The position numbers and the translations under genes are program-made. Below are positions 15,727 to 22,887 of a DNA stretch of 25,981 nucleotides, piece by piece; the stretch's first letter is position 1, and each line of letters opens with the position of its first letter. The stretch comes from Elusimicrobia bacterium UBA6262. Its GTDB lineage: Bacteria > CAYTYR01 > UBA6262. The DNA lies in contig DJVG01000020.1 of the NCBI GenBank assembly GCA_002441095.1, positions 1-25,981 of the forward strand. Direction: 5' to 3'. Below the pieces are notes generated by a model. The model searched no databases. It was not told the origin of the DNA and saw nothing but the letters and a program-made list of their open reading frames with translations.

Positions 15727-16964
15727 TTAACGCCTAACAAAACTTTAGTTTCTTTTTCTACGTGAACCCCTGATTTATTGATCCTGGCCACTTCAGTCCT
15801 GATCGCTTCTTCCGCTACAAACCTGGCCACTTTAGGCGCGATCCGCAGATCATAAGCCTTAGGAATAAAATAATCCGGAGTCAATTCTTTGTCAGGTATA
15901 AGACTGCTGATAGCCAGGCTAGCCGCTATCTTCATTTCATCATTTATTACCCTGGCCCGCACAGACAGTGTCCCCCGGAAAATACCCGGGAAAGCCAGGA
16001 CATTATTGATCTGATTGGCAAAATCACTGCGGCCAGTGGCAATATATTTTGCCCCGGCGCTTTTAGCCGCCGGCGGGAGGATTTCCGGATCAGGATTAGC
16101 CATCGCAAAAATAATCGGATCTTTAGCCATTGACCTGATCATTTCCGGGATCAGGGCGTCAGCAACGGAAACACCTAAAAAGACATCAGCACCTTTAATA
16201 ATGTCTTTCAGCTCACCTTTTTCCTTATCCAGGTTGGTCAGTTTGACTATTTCATCTTTAACCGGGTTCATGCCTTCCCCGCGCCCTTCATATATTGCCC
16301 CATGCCGGTCACAGAGAATAATATGCTTAAATCCATACTTCAATAAAAACTTGCAGATGGCCATGCCGGCAGCGCCGGCACCATTGATCACGATCCTGAC
16401 ATGGTCTATCTTGCGTTTATCCATTTTAAAGATATTGATCAGGCCGGCCAGGACCACAACCGCGGTACCATGCTGGTCATCGTGAAAGATGGGAATATCT
16501 GTTTCCGCGATCAGCCTTTTTTCCACCTCAAAACAACGCGGTGCGGAAATATCTTCCAGGTTTATCCCGCCGAAACTCGGAGCCAGGTACTTTACGGTTT
16601 TAATGATCTCTGCTGTATCCTGGGTTGCCAGGCAGATCGGAAAAGCATCTACCCCGCCAAAAGTCTTGAACAGAATGGCCTTCCCCTCCATGACCGGCAA
16701 GCCAGCTTCCGGGCCGATATTTCCCAATCCCAGCACGGCACTGCCATCGCTCACGATAGCGATCATATTATGCCGCGAAGTATAATCATAGACCAGTTCC
16801 TTTTTTACGGCTATCAAGCGGCAGGGTTCAGCCACGCCCGGAGTATATAACAAGCTGAGAGTGTCCTTGGTAACCGGGCTTTTACTGATTACCGAGATCT
16901 TTCCCCGTAGTTTTTTGTGCAAATCTATTGCCGCTTTTTTATAATCTATTTTTTCTTTCTTCAT
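15723..16964 (-). CDS. NAD(P)-dependent malic enzyme
   Basis: A 413-residue short malic enzyme without the phosphotransacetylase domain found in MaeB. It converts malate to pyruvate and CO2 (or the reverse). It has LLYTPGVAEPC near residues 34-44, the metal-binding INLEDISAPRCFEVE and HDDQHGTAVV, and a Rossmann site INGAGAAGMA followed by LCDRHGAI, where the Asp suggests NAD rather than NADP; that cofactor call is tentative. Start ATG with AGAGGG upstream, part of an octamer word array. Its stop overlaps fumarase alpha. Confidence 0.93.
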   Translation of the reverse strand: MKKEKIDYKKAAIDLHKKLRGKISVISKSPVTKDTLSLLYTPGVAEPCRLIAVKKELVYDYTSRHNMIAIVSDGSAVLGLGNIGPEAGLPVMEGKAILFKTFGGVDAFPICLATQDTAEIIKTVKYLAPSFGGINLEDISAPRCFEVEKRLIAETDIPIFHDDQHGTAVVVLAGLINIFKMDKRKIDHVRIVINGAGAAGMAICKFLLKYGFKHIILCDRHGAIYEGRGEGMNPVKDEIVKLTNLDKEKGELKDIIKGADVFLGVSVADALIPEMIRSMAKDPIIFAMANPDPEILPPAAKSAGAKYIATGRSDFANQINNVLAFPGIFRGTLSVRARVINDEMKIAASLAISSLIPDKELTPDYFIPKAYDLRIAPKVARFVAEEAIRTEVARINKSGVHVEKETKVLLGVK

Positions 16965-16971
16965 TTTATCC

Positions 16972-17003
16972 CTCTACCACTTTACCACTCTATCACTACT
17001 TTA
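16972..17003. repeat. Octamer array across the idh stop codon
   Basis: Octamers CTCTACCA (16972-16979), CTTTACCA (16980-16987) and CTCTATCA (16988-16995) are followed by CTACTTTA (16996-17003), which contains the idh stop (16996-16998). On the coding strand the array also supplies the AGAGGG ribosome site of malic enzyme. There is no inverted arm. Confidence 0.65.
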
Positions 17004-18051
17004 GGTTTCTTATTATTTCATCAGCCATCTGGCTGGTACCGGCGGTACCACCCAGGTCATAGGTAACGGCTTTTTTCTCTTTGATGGTTTTCATTACGGC
17101 TTTATAAAGCTGCTCGCTTTTTTCCTTTTCACTGAGATAATCCAGCATTAAGGCACCTGATAATATGAGCGCCGTAGGATTTACCTTATTCAAGCCTTTA
17201 TATTTTGGCGCACTGCCATGGACTGCCTCAAAAACAGCAATATCCTTGCCAAAATTCGCTCCGGGAGCTACGCCCAAACCTCCGACCAGCCCGGCACACA
17301 GGTCTGACAGTATATCGCCATACAGGTTAGGCAGCACCAGCACATCATATAACTCCGGTTTTTGCACCAGTTGCATACACATATTATCTACTAAACGCTC
17401 TTCATATTCTACCTGCGGGTAGTTTTTGGCTACTTCCCTGGCGGTCTCCAGGAATAATCCATCGGTATATTTCATGATGTTGGCTTTGGTCACTGCGGTT
17501 ACTTTTTTACGCTTATGCTTAAGCGCATAATTAAAAGCAAATTCAACGATCTGGCTGGTCCCTTCCTTGCTGATCGGTTTGATACTGATGGCTGCGCCAG
17601 CCCTGATCTTGCCTTTGGCCCGCTTAATTATTTCATCTGCTTCCGGGGAACCGCTGGCATACTCCACTCCGGCATACAGGTCCTCGGTATTTTCCCTGAC
17701 CACGACCAGGTCAATATCCTCATAATGTGATTTCACCCCAGTGATGGATTTACAGGGTCGCAGACAGGCATAAAGGTCAAGTTCTTTCCGCAAAGCCACA
17801 TTGACACTGCGGAATCCGGTGCCGATCGGCGTGGTTAAGGGCCCTTTCAGGGCAATCTTGTTCTTGCGCACGGATTGTAAGACTGTTTCCGGCAATGGCG
17901 TACCATATTTTTCTATTACCTCACTGCCGGCTTCCTGCACATCCCAGTTGATTTTTACACCGGTAGCGGCTAAAACTTTTTGGGTAGCTGCGCTTATCTC
18001 CTGGCCGATACCATCGCCAGGTATGAGTGTTACATTGTATGTTTTACTCAA
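16996..18051 (-). CDS. Isocitrate dehydrogenase (IDH/IPMDH family)
   Basis: A 351-residue beta-decarboxylating dehydrogenase. The substrate region S82-V-N-V-A-L-R-K (82-89) and LDLYACLRP, plus RENTEDLYAGVE (119-130), match isocitrate dehydrogenases rather than isopropylmalate dehydrogenases, which have RELTGG. Metal ligands are D246 and D250. At the cofactor site it has K283, Y284, V290 and Y331, corresponding by motif to E. coli Lys344, Tyr345, Val351 and Tyr391, the NADP determinants; the fifth (Arg395) is G335. NADP use is therefore likely. The start is TTG, with AAGGAG six bases upstream. Homoisocitrate dehydrogenase is a weaker alternative. Confidence 0.88.
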   Translation of the reverse strand: MSKTYNVTLIPGDGIGQEISAATQKVLAATGVKINWDVQEAGSEVIEKYGTPLPETVLQSVRKNKIALKGPLTTPIGTGFRSVNVALRKELDLYACLRPCKSITGVKSHYEDIDLVVVRENTEDLYAGVEYASGSPEADEIIKRAKGKIRAGAAISIKPISKEGTSQIVEFAFNYALKHKRKKVTAVTKANIMKYTDGLFLETAREVAKNYPQVEYEERLVDNMCMQLVQKPELYDVLVLPNLYGDILSDLCAGLVGGLGVAPGANFGKDIAVFEAVHGSAPKYKGLNKVNPTALILSGALMLDYLSEKEKSEQLYKAVMKTIKEKKAVTYDLGGTAGTSQMADEIIRNLK

Positions 18052-18072
18052 TCTATACTCCTTGTTATTAGT

Positions 18073-18219
18073 CTCGTTATACGGTGTACGGTAACGAGGC
18101 CCGATTAAGAACCTCGGTTATCGGATACGGTTTCGAGGCCCGATTTCAAACCTCGTTATACGGTTGAGGTTAGGATGCCCGATTTTTTCTTTATCGGGTT
18201 TCGTCTCCGTTCACCGTAT
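18073..18219. repeat. Tandem repeat of about 40 nt with hairpins in the regulator-idh gap
   Basis: Three direct units begin with CTCG at 18073, 18113 and 18152 (40, 39 and about 38 nt). Each carries TTATACGG- or TTATCGG-like words and ends in a GAGGCCCGATT-like block. Unit 1 holds a perfect 7-bp stem (CTCGTTA 18073-18079, TAACGAG 18092-18098). After unit 3 comes CCCGAT...ATCGGG, and then an arm (about 18197-18219) whose reverse complement matches unit 1 at 18 of 23 positions, so the whole gap can close into one large stem. No U-run follows on the coding strand. Confidence 0.75.
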
Positions 18220-18224
18220 GCCGA

Positions 18225-19175
18225 TTATTTGCCGGGATCTGCTCTCCGGTCCTTAATATAGATACTTTTGCTGAACGTCTTGGCATAGGCACCCAAATCG
18301 GCGCCAATCTCGCTTATCTCCTCGGGACATTCCAGGCTGATCCGTTCATTGGTCACCACCGCTATATAGATAGTCATGATCGGGAATTTATTGATATTCC
18401 CTTTGCGGTCATGGCTGATGATAAAGCTCCGCGCGCGGTCTTCTTCTGAATAAAACTTGGGTATGCCCTGGTCAAAACGGCTGATCACTTCCTGGCAAAT
18501 GTTATCAACAATATCCGGACCGCAGATAATGACAAAGTCATCACCGCCGATATGCCCGGCGAAATCTGTCTCTTTACCCAGTTCTTTTACGGTACCGGCG
18601 ATCAAATCCCCGGTGAACTTGATTACCTTATCACCGTGCTCAAAACCGTATTTATCATTAAAAGCCTTGAATTGGCGCAGGTCAAGGTGGCAGACGGCCA
18701 TTTTATCACGATTATCCAATCTTTTTTGTATTTCCTGTTTTATCGAAATATTACCCGGCAGCTTGGTCAGCGGATTAGCATCCAGCGAGGTCATAGTGCG
18801 CCGCAGGATCATTTTTACCCTGGCCAATAATTCGATCGGCTCAAATGGTTTTACCACATAATCGTCCACCCCGGATTCTATACCTTTTACCTTATCCTGC
18901 ACATCGCCTTTGGCCGTCAGCATAATGATCGGGATATGCCGGTACAGGATATCAGCTTTCAATAAGCGCGCCACTTCATGCCCATTCATTTCCGGCATCA
19001 TGTAATCAAGCACGATCAGGTCCGGAGGATTTTGTTTTACCTGGGCTATCGCTTCCTTGCCATTAGGCGCCTCTCTTACATCATAGCCTTCGCTTTCCAG
19101 GGTCAGCCTAAGTACATCTAAAATATCCCGGTTATCATCTACAGTAAGAATCGTGCCTTTAATATTAGCTGTCAT
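18225..19175 (-). CDS. Response regulator with a degenerate GGDEF domain
   Basis: A 316-residue protein. Residues 5-125 are a receiver with the acidic pair D13-D14, phospho-acceptor D57, T87 and K109. Residues about 135-305 are a GGDEF-type domain: LTKLPGN at 136-142, D165 as metal ligand, but DLRQFK where DxDxFK is usual, FND at 172-174, and GGDDF (210-214) instead of GG[DE]EF. The inhibitory RxxD is KETD (201-204). Diguanylate cyclase activity is doubtful; nucleotide binding is possible. The start is the ATG with AAAGGAG seven bases upstream, not the TTG 21 bases earlier. No histidine kinase is adjacent. Its place inside a citrate-cycle block is notable. Confidence 0.87.
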   Translation of the reverse strand: MTANIKGTILTVDDNRDILDVLRLTLESEGYDVREAPNGKEAIAQVKQNPPDLIVLDYMMPEMNGHEVARLLKADILYRHIPIIMLTAKGDVQDKVKGIESGVDDYVVKPFEPIELLARVKMILRRTMTSLDANPLTKLPGNISIKQEIQKRLDNRDKMAVCHLDLRQFKAFNDKYGFEHGDKVIKFTGDLIAGTVKELGKETDFAGHIGGDDFVIICGPDIVDNICQEVISRFDQGIPKFYSEEDRARSFIISHDRKGNINKFPIMTIYIAVVTNERISLECPEEISEIGADLGAYAKTFSKSIYIKDRRADPGK

Positions 19176-19194
19176 GAGCAACTCCTTTGAATCC

Positions 19195-19270
19195 AAATAT
19201 CAAATTCCAAAAATCAAAACCACATATCAAATATTTAACATTTACATTGTCATTTTGATATTTGATTTTT
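19195..19270. repeat. A/T-rich heptamer array upstream of the regulator
   Basis: The left arm has AAATATC, AAATTCC and AAAAATC in series (19195-19215), with a further AAATATT after CATATC. The right arm has GATATTT (19257-19263) and GATTTTT (19264-19270), complementary to AAATATC and AAAAATC. The left edge reaches to within about 20 bases of the regulator start codon. Confidence 0.6.
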
Positions 19271-19306
19271 TCCGCCTGAGGCGGACCCGCCAAGCTTAAG
19301 GGCGGG
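19271..19306. repeat. Two adjacent GC-rich palindromes
   Basis: TCCGCCTGAGGCGGA (19271-19285) is a perfect 7-bp inverted repeat around one G. CCCGCC (19286-19291) pairs with GGCGGG (19301-19306) around AAGCTTAAG. Together they form a GC-rich double hairpin seven bases beyond the stop of the small aconitase subunit. On the coding strand A-runs, not U-runs, follow it, so it is a stem-loop but not a canonical terminator for this direction. Read on the other strand it has T-runs on one side only. Confidence 0.75.
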
Positions 19307-19312
19307 GATATT

Positions 19313-19825
19313 TCATTTTTCTCCTAAGGCAAACCCCTGGTGTTTCTTTATATGTTCCACCAAACCGCCGTCGGCCAGCAAGGTTAGCATTACCGGCGGT
19401 AGCGGCTTGATCGTAATATTTATGTTTTGCGTTTTATTAGTCACTATTCCCGTAGAAAGATCGACTGACAATTCATCGCCTTCTTTGATCTTATCAGTAT
19501 CACATTCTATTAACGGCAATCCTATATTAAAAGCATTGCGATAGAAAATACGGGCAAAACTTTTAGCTATTACGGCGCTGATCTTGGCGTATTTTATGGC
19601 CTGGGGTGCCTGTTCCCGGGACGAGCCGCAGCCAAAGTTCCTGCCGGCAACGATAAAATCACCATCCTGCCGGCGCTGAAAAAAGCCGGGATCCAGGTCT
19701 TCCATAACATGGGTCGCCAATTCATTTGGATCTTGGATCTTAAATTTGTAGCGTCCGCTGATAATATAGTCTGTGTTAATATCGTCTTCCTGCGAGAATT
19801 TCCGTGCCTTGCCGGTTAGTAACAT
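19313..19825 (-). CDS. Aconitase / isopropylmalate isomerase family, small subunit
   Basis: A 170-residue swivelling subunit. The substrate loop is DINTDYIISGRYKF (15-28), and the second motif is NFGCGSSREQAPQAI. The loop is not the classic isopropylmalate (YLVY) or homoaconitate (YLRT) type. Context with isocitrate dehydrogenase suggests aconitase, but isopropylmalate isomerase remains possible. I chose the ATG with AAGGAG six bases upstream (MLLTGKARKFS). An upstream ATG 60 bases earlier would add residues encoded by an octamer repeat and lacks a ribosome site. It lies 95 bp after the large subunit, separated by that repeat. Confidence 0.87.
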   Translation of the reverse strand: MLLTGKARKFSQEDDINTDYIISGRYKFKIQDPNELATHVMEDLDPGFFQRRQDGDFIVAGRNFGCGSSREQAPQAIKYAKISAVIAKSFARIFYRNAFNIGLPLIECDTDKIKEGDELSVDLSTGIVTNKTQNINITIKPLPPVMLTLLADGGLVEHIKKHQGFALGEK

Positions 19826-19846
19826 AGCCAACTCCTTGATTGATTC

Positions 19847-19916
19847 AGCTGTAAAGCTGTAAAGATGTAGAGAAGCTCGCTTCACTTCGAAGCAATACTC
19901 CTACACCTCTACACCT
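19847..19916. repeat. Octamer array hairpin between the aconitase-family subunits
   Basis: The left arm is AGCTGTAA, AGCTGTAA and AGATGTAG (19847-19870). The right arm is CTACACCT twice (19901-19916) followed by GCT. The reverse complement of the right arm, AGGTGTAG, matches the left word. The loop holds CTTCGAAG and a GCTTC/GAAGC stem. The array separates two genes whose products must be made in equal amounts. Confidence 0.75.
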
Positions 19917-19920
19917 GCTC

Positions 19921-21177
19921 TTATTTCAGGTATTTCCTGGGATCAGTGATCTTGCCTGTGATCACGCTGGCTGCTACTGTCGCGGGAGAGCCCAGGTAAA
20001 TAAAAGCATTGATATTGCCCATCCGGCCTTTAAAATTACGGTTAGCGGTAGAAATAACATTCTCTCCATCCGCAGGGACGCCGTTATGCGTACCGACACA
20101 TGGCCCGCATCCCGGAGTGACCAGCGTGGCTCCAGCATCTAATAATATATTGATATACCCCTTTTTCATCGCGTCTTTCAGGATCCAGTTACTGGCTGGC
20201 GCTACGATCAGGCGGACACCCTTTTTGATCTTCTTTCCTTTTAATATTTTGCAAGCCGCGGCAAAATCTTCCAGTCTGCCGTTAGTGCAGGTACCGATAT
20301 ACCCTTGCGCTATCGGTGTCCCGGCAATCTCAGTCACCGGACAAACATTATCTACCCGGTGCGGTTTAGCTACCTGCGGCGTAAGCTTGTTCATATTAAA
20401 TTCCAGTACTTTATAGTAGACCGCATCAGGGTCAGCAAAGACAGGCTTAAATTTGCGGCTGGAATGTTGCTTAATCCACTCCAGTGTTTTCCGGTCACAG
20501 TTCATGATCCCAAACTTAGCGCCCATTTCTATCGCCATATTAGCTATGGTAAAACGGCCTTCCACACTTAAGGCATCTATAGCCGGACCGGTATACTCGC
20601 AAGACATATAGGTTGCCCCGGCCGCACCAACTTGACCGATCAGGTACAGGATCAGGTCTTTGCTGTAAACGCCTGGCGGCAATTTTCCCTGGCAAATAAA
20701 CTTAATGCTTTCCGGGACCTTGAACCAATTATGGCCGGTAGCCGCGCAGGCAGCTACATCTGTAGAGCCCATGCCGGTAGCCGCAGCATTCAACGCTCCA
20801 TAGGTACAGGTATGGGAATCCGCTCCCACTACCAGGTCACCCGGTACTACATATCCGCGTTCCGGGACAATTTGATGGCAGACCCCTTGCCCTACATCAT
20901 AAAAATGTATCCTTTGTGCCAGGGAGAAATCCCGGATCTTTTTATGAATACGGCTGACCCCTTCATTCGGGCTGGGCGAAGAATGGTCAATAATAACCGC
21001 CATCTTATTATGATCGAATACTTTTTCCGCTCCCATTTTATTGAAGCTATCGATCACTATACCCGACGTGCCATCCTGTCCCAGGCAAAAATCTATCTTG
21101 GACACAACGAGGTCATTAGCGTTTACTGTTTTACCAGTGTGCCGTGAAAATATTTTCTCAATAATTGTTTGTCCCAA
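19921..21177 (-). CDS. Aconitase / isopropylmalate isomerase family, large subunit
   Basis: A 418-residue Fe-S hydro-lyase subunit of LeuC-type length. Cluster ligands are C297 (GTCTNGR), C357 and C360 (TPGCGPCVGTHNG). Conserved blocks GADSHTCTYGAL (118-129) and MGSTDVAA are present. With the small subunit it should interconvert citrate and isocitrate, given isocitrate dehydrogenase two genes downstream; isopropylmalate isomerase cannot be excluded since no leuA or leuB is visible to decide. The start is TTG, with ACGGAG seven bases upstream, and it gives MGQTIIEKIF. It is the first gene behind a near-consensus promoter located in the end of the preceding gene. Confidence 0.88.
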   Translation of the reverse strand: MGQTIIEKIFSRHTGKTVNANDLVVSKIDFCLGQDGTSGIVIDSFNKMGAEKVFDHNKMAVIIDHSSPSPNEGVSRIHKKIRDFSLAQRIHFYDVGQGVCHQIVPERGYVVPGDLVVGADSHTCTYGALNAAATGMGSTDVAACAATGHNWFKVPESIKFICQGKLPPGVYSKDLILYLIGQVGAAGATYMSCEYTGPAIDALSVEGRFTIANMAIEMGAKFGIMNCDRKTLEWIKQHSSRKFKPVFADPDAVYYKVLEFNMNKLTPQVAKPHRVDNVCPVTEIAGTPIAQGYIGTCTNGRLEDFAAACKILKGKKIKKGVRLIVAPASNWILKDAMKKGYINILLDAGATLVTPGCGPCVGTHNGVPADGENVISTANRNFKGRMGNINAFIYLGSPATVAASVITGKITDPRKYLK

Positions 21178-21203
21178 GGTTATGCTCCGTTTATAAATTC
21201 TAA

Positions 21204-21239
21204 TTTTATTATTATATCATTTAGCGTCTTTATTTTCAA
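21204..21239 (-). promoter_or_regulatory. Near-consensus sigma-70-type promoter for the aconitase block
   Basis: On the coding strand: TTGAAA (21234-21239), a 17-bp spacer, then TATAAT (21211-21216), preceded by TG one base upstream (an extended -10). The expected start of transcription is near 21204, giving a leader of about 27 nt before the TTG start, with ACGGAG inside it. The -35 and spacer lie within the last codons of the O-antigen-ligase gene. It separates the glycan block from the central-carbon block. Confidence 0.75.
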
Positions 21240-22887
21240 TAGATTTTTGCAAGGAATCATATTCATTTCTTAATACCTTTACCCCCGGAGCCAGCCTTAA
21301 CACATGGTCATAAGCAGCCCGCGCCTCCGGCCACTGGCCCAGCCGGGCATGGAACATGGCCAGTTCACGCCAGCGGAAAGGATTTAAAGATTCAAGTTGC
21401 GCTGCTTTCTCGAAATAATGCTTTGCCGCCCAAAGGAATATTTCATCATTTAGTATTTTACCCTGCACATAAAAGGCTTTGGCAGCGCCGGCTTTTATCT
21501 CCGCGCTGATCGGGTTATATTTTAAAGCCTCCTGATAATGCAGCATGGCCTGTACACTGTTTTGATTCTTCAGGGCCGCAGCGCCTTGCTCAGCCTGGTT
21601 CTGGGCATATACCGGCAGCAGCATGATCAGGCTGGCAGTAATGATCAGGCCCCAGGCGCAAGCCAGGACTATCTGCGGTCGTTTAATGGCCAAAGCCAAG
21701 GGTGTCCCTCCCTGCTCTTGGCTTAGGCCTAAAACTGTGAAAACCATGCCGGTAAAGAGCAGCGCTAAAGCCGGATCATGCAGATTAAACTCAAACATGC
21801 TGTGAATCACCATACCCGTTACCCCAGCCAGGAAAGCATTCAGGTAAAGCTTTTTATCTTGATTGATCAATCGATTGGCCTGGCGGTAAAAAAGAACCAA
21901 CAGCCAGATAAAAGCTGCCACTCCTAATAATCCCAGGTCAGACCAGATATTCAATAGCTCATTGTGTACATAGGGTGCAGAACGCAATTCAGGCATACTT
22001 TTATACTGCGGATAATAATACTTAAAAGTCTCCAGTCCGGTACCCCCAAGCGGATGATCCCGCAGGTATTTTAATGTTTCCATATACAAGTCTTTTTTTT
22101 CAAAGGTAAAAGGATCACTGATCTCCCTGCTAAATACAGCTGTTCTAAGCGGTGTTATCAAGATCACGACCAAGACGATCATGATACCCAGGAGAAAAAT
22201 GTAAAATAAAGCTCTCCGCTTGGCGTAAATTAATATGGAAAAACCCATGAACAGGCTTAATATCCCGCCTTTTGAACCAGTTAAGAACAAAGCGATCATG
22301 CCTACTGCCAGGGAGAACCAGGCTACCCACCGAAACCAGTTTTTCGGTACTGGCTCAAGCAGCACGCTTAAAGCAAAGGTCATGGCTAAAGCCAGAAAAC
22401 CGGCAAAATGATTAGGATTCGGGAATAGTACCTGGACCCGGCCATTGGCCGGCATACCCCACAACCCAAAATAATGCTCATAGATGGCCAGCAAAGACAG
22501 GACAATACTGGTCATGATCACAGTTTTCAGTATGATTGAGAATATCTTCTTCTGATTATCGTAATTAAGGACGACCAGGCCGAATATCAGCAAAGCTGTA
22601 AATTTTAGAAATGCCTGCAGGCTTTCCAGCAAATGAGGCGATTTTGCAAAACCTACCAGGGCAGCGGCCAAAGCCAGCAACAGGACCCGGTTCACAAGAA
22701 ACATTTTAGTTTTGAGGATTCCCGCATTTAGCATTTGGGTCAGCCAAATACCGCCTATACACCAGATCAGTACTAGCGCTAGCGTATCGCCAAAAAGATT
22801 CGGGATCTGCGGGATAGCTGTCGCTCCGGCCAGCAGCGAAATTATGGCCATATTTTTCAATTTCTGCAATCTTAGGTTATCGATCAC
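21217..22887 (-). CDS. O-antigen ligase/polymerase-like membrane protein with TPRs
   Basis: A 556-residue protein. Residues about 14-410 hold about ten or more hydrophobic helices with a long loop (about 255-310) containing the Wzy_C/WaaL-type stretch LGGTGLETFKYYYPQY and APYVHNELLNIWSDLGLLG, where the His is a family landmark. Residues about 430-545 are two to three TPR-like repeats (ALKNQNSVQAMLHYQEALKY; LARLGQWPEARAAYDHVLRL type). Family members join glycans to lipid A-core or to proteins, or polymerise O-units. The start is GTG, overlapping the glycosyltransferase stop (GTGA), with AGGGGG upstream. Which of the family functions it has cannot be told. Confidence 0.88.
   Translation of the reverse strand: MIDNLRLQKLKNMAIISLLAGATAIPQIPNLFGDTLALVLIWCIGGIWLTQMLNAGILKTKMFLVNRVLLLALAAALVGFAKSPHLLESLQAFLKFTALLIFGLVVLNYDNQKKIFSIILKTVIMTSIVLSLLAIYEHYFGLWGMPANGRVQVLFPNPNHFAGFLALAMTFALSVLLEPVPKNWFRWVAWFSLAVGMIALFLTGSKGGILSLFMGFSILIYAKRRALFYIFLLGIMIVLVVILITPLRTAVFSREISDPFTFEKKDLYMETLKYLRDHPLGGTGLETFKYYYPQYKSMPELRSAPYVHNELLNIWSDLGLLGVAAFIWLLVLFYRQANRLINQDKKLYLNAFLAGVTGMVIHSMFEFNLHDPALALLFTGMVFTVLGLSQEQGGTPLALAIKRPQIVLACAWGLIITASLIMLLPVYAQNQAEQGAAALKNQNSVQAMLHYQEALKYNPISAEIKAGAAKAFYVQGKILNDEIFLWAAKHYFEKAAQLESLNPFRWRELAMFHARLGQWPEARAAYDHVLRLAPGVKVLRNEYDSLQKSIENKDAK

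Noticed and set aside
5510..19306. Rho-independent terminators at the spacer hairpins
   Set aside because: The stems are long and imperfect, and on the coding strand no clear U-run follows them. Only the acpP-fabF hairpin has a partly T-rich tail.
19313..21177. Leucine biosynthesis operon (leuC, leuD, leuB)
   Set aside because: The dehydrogenase downstream carries isocitrate-type residues, and no leuA or branched-chain gene is present. It remains an open alternative for the hydro-lyase pair only.
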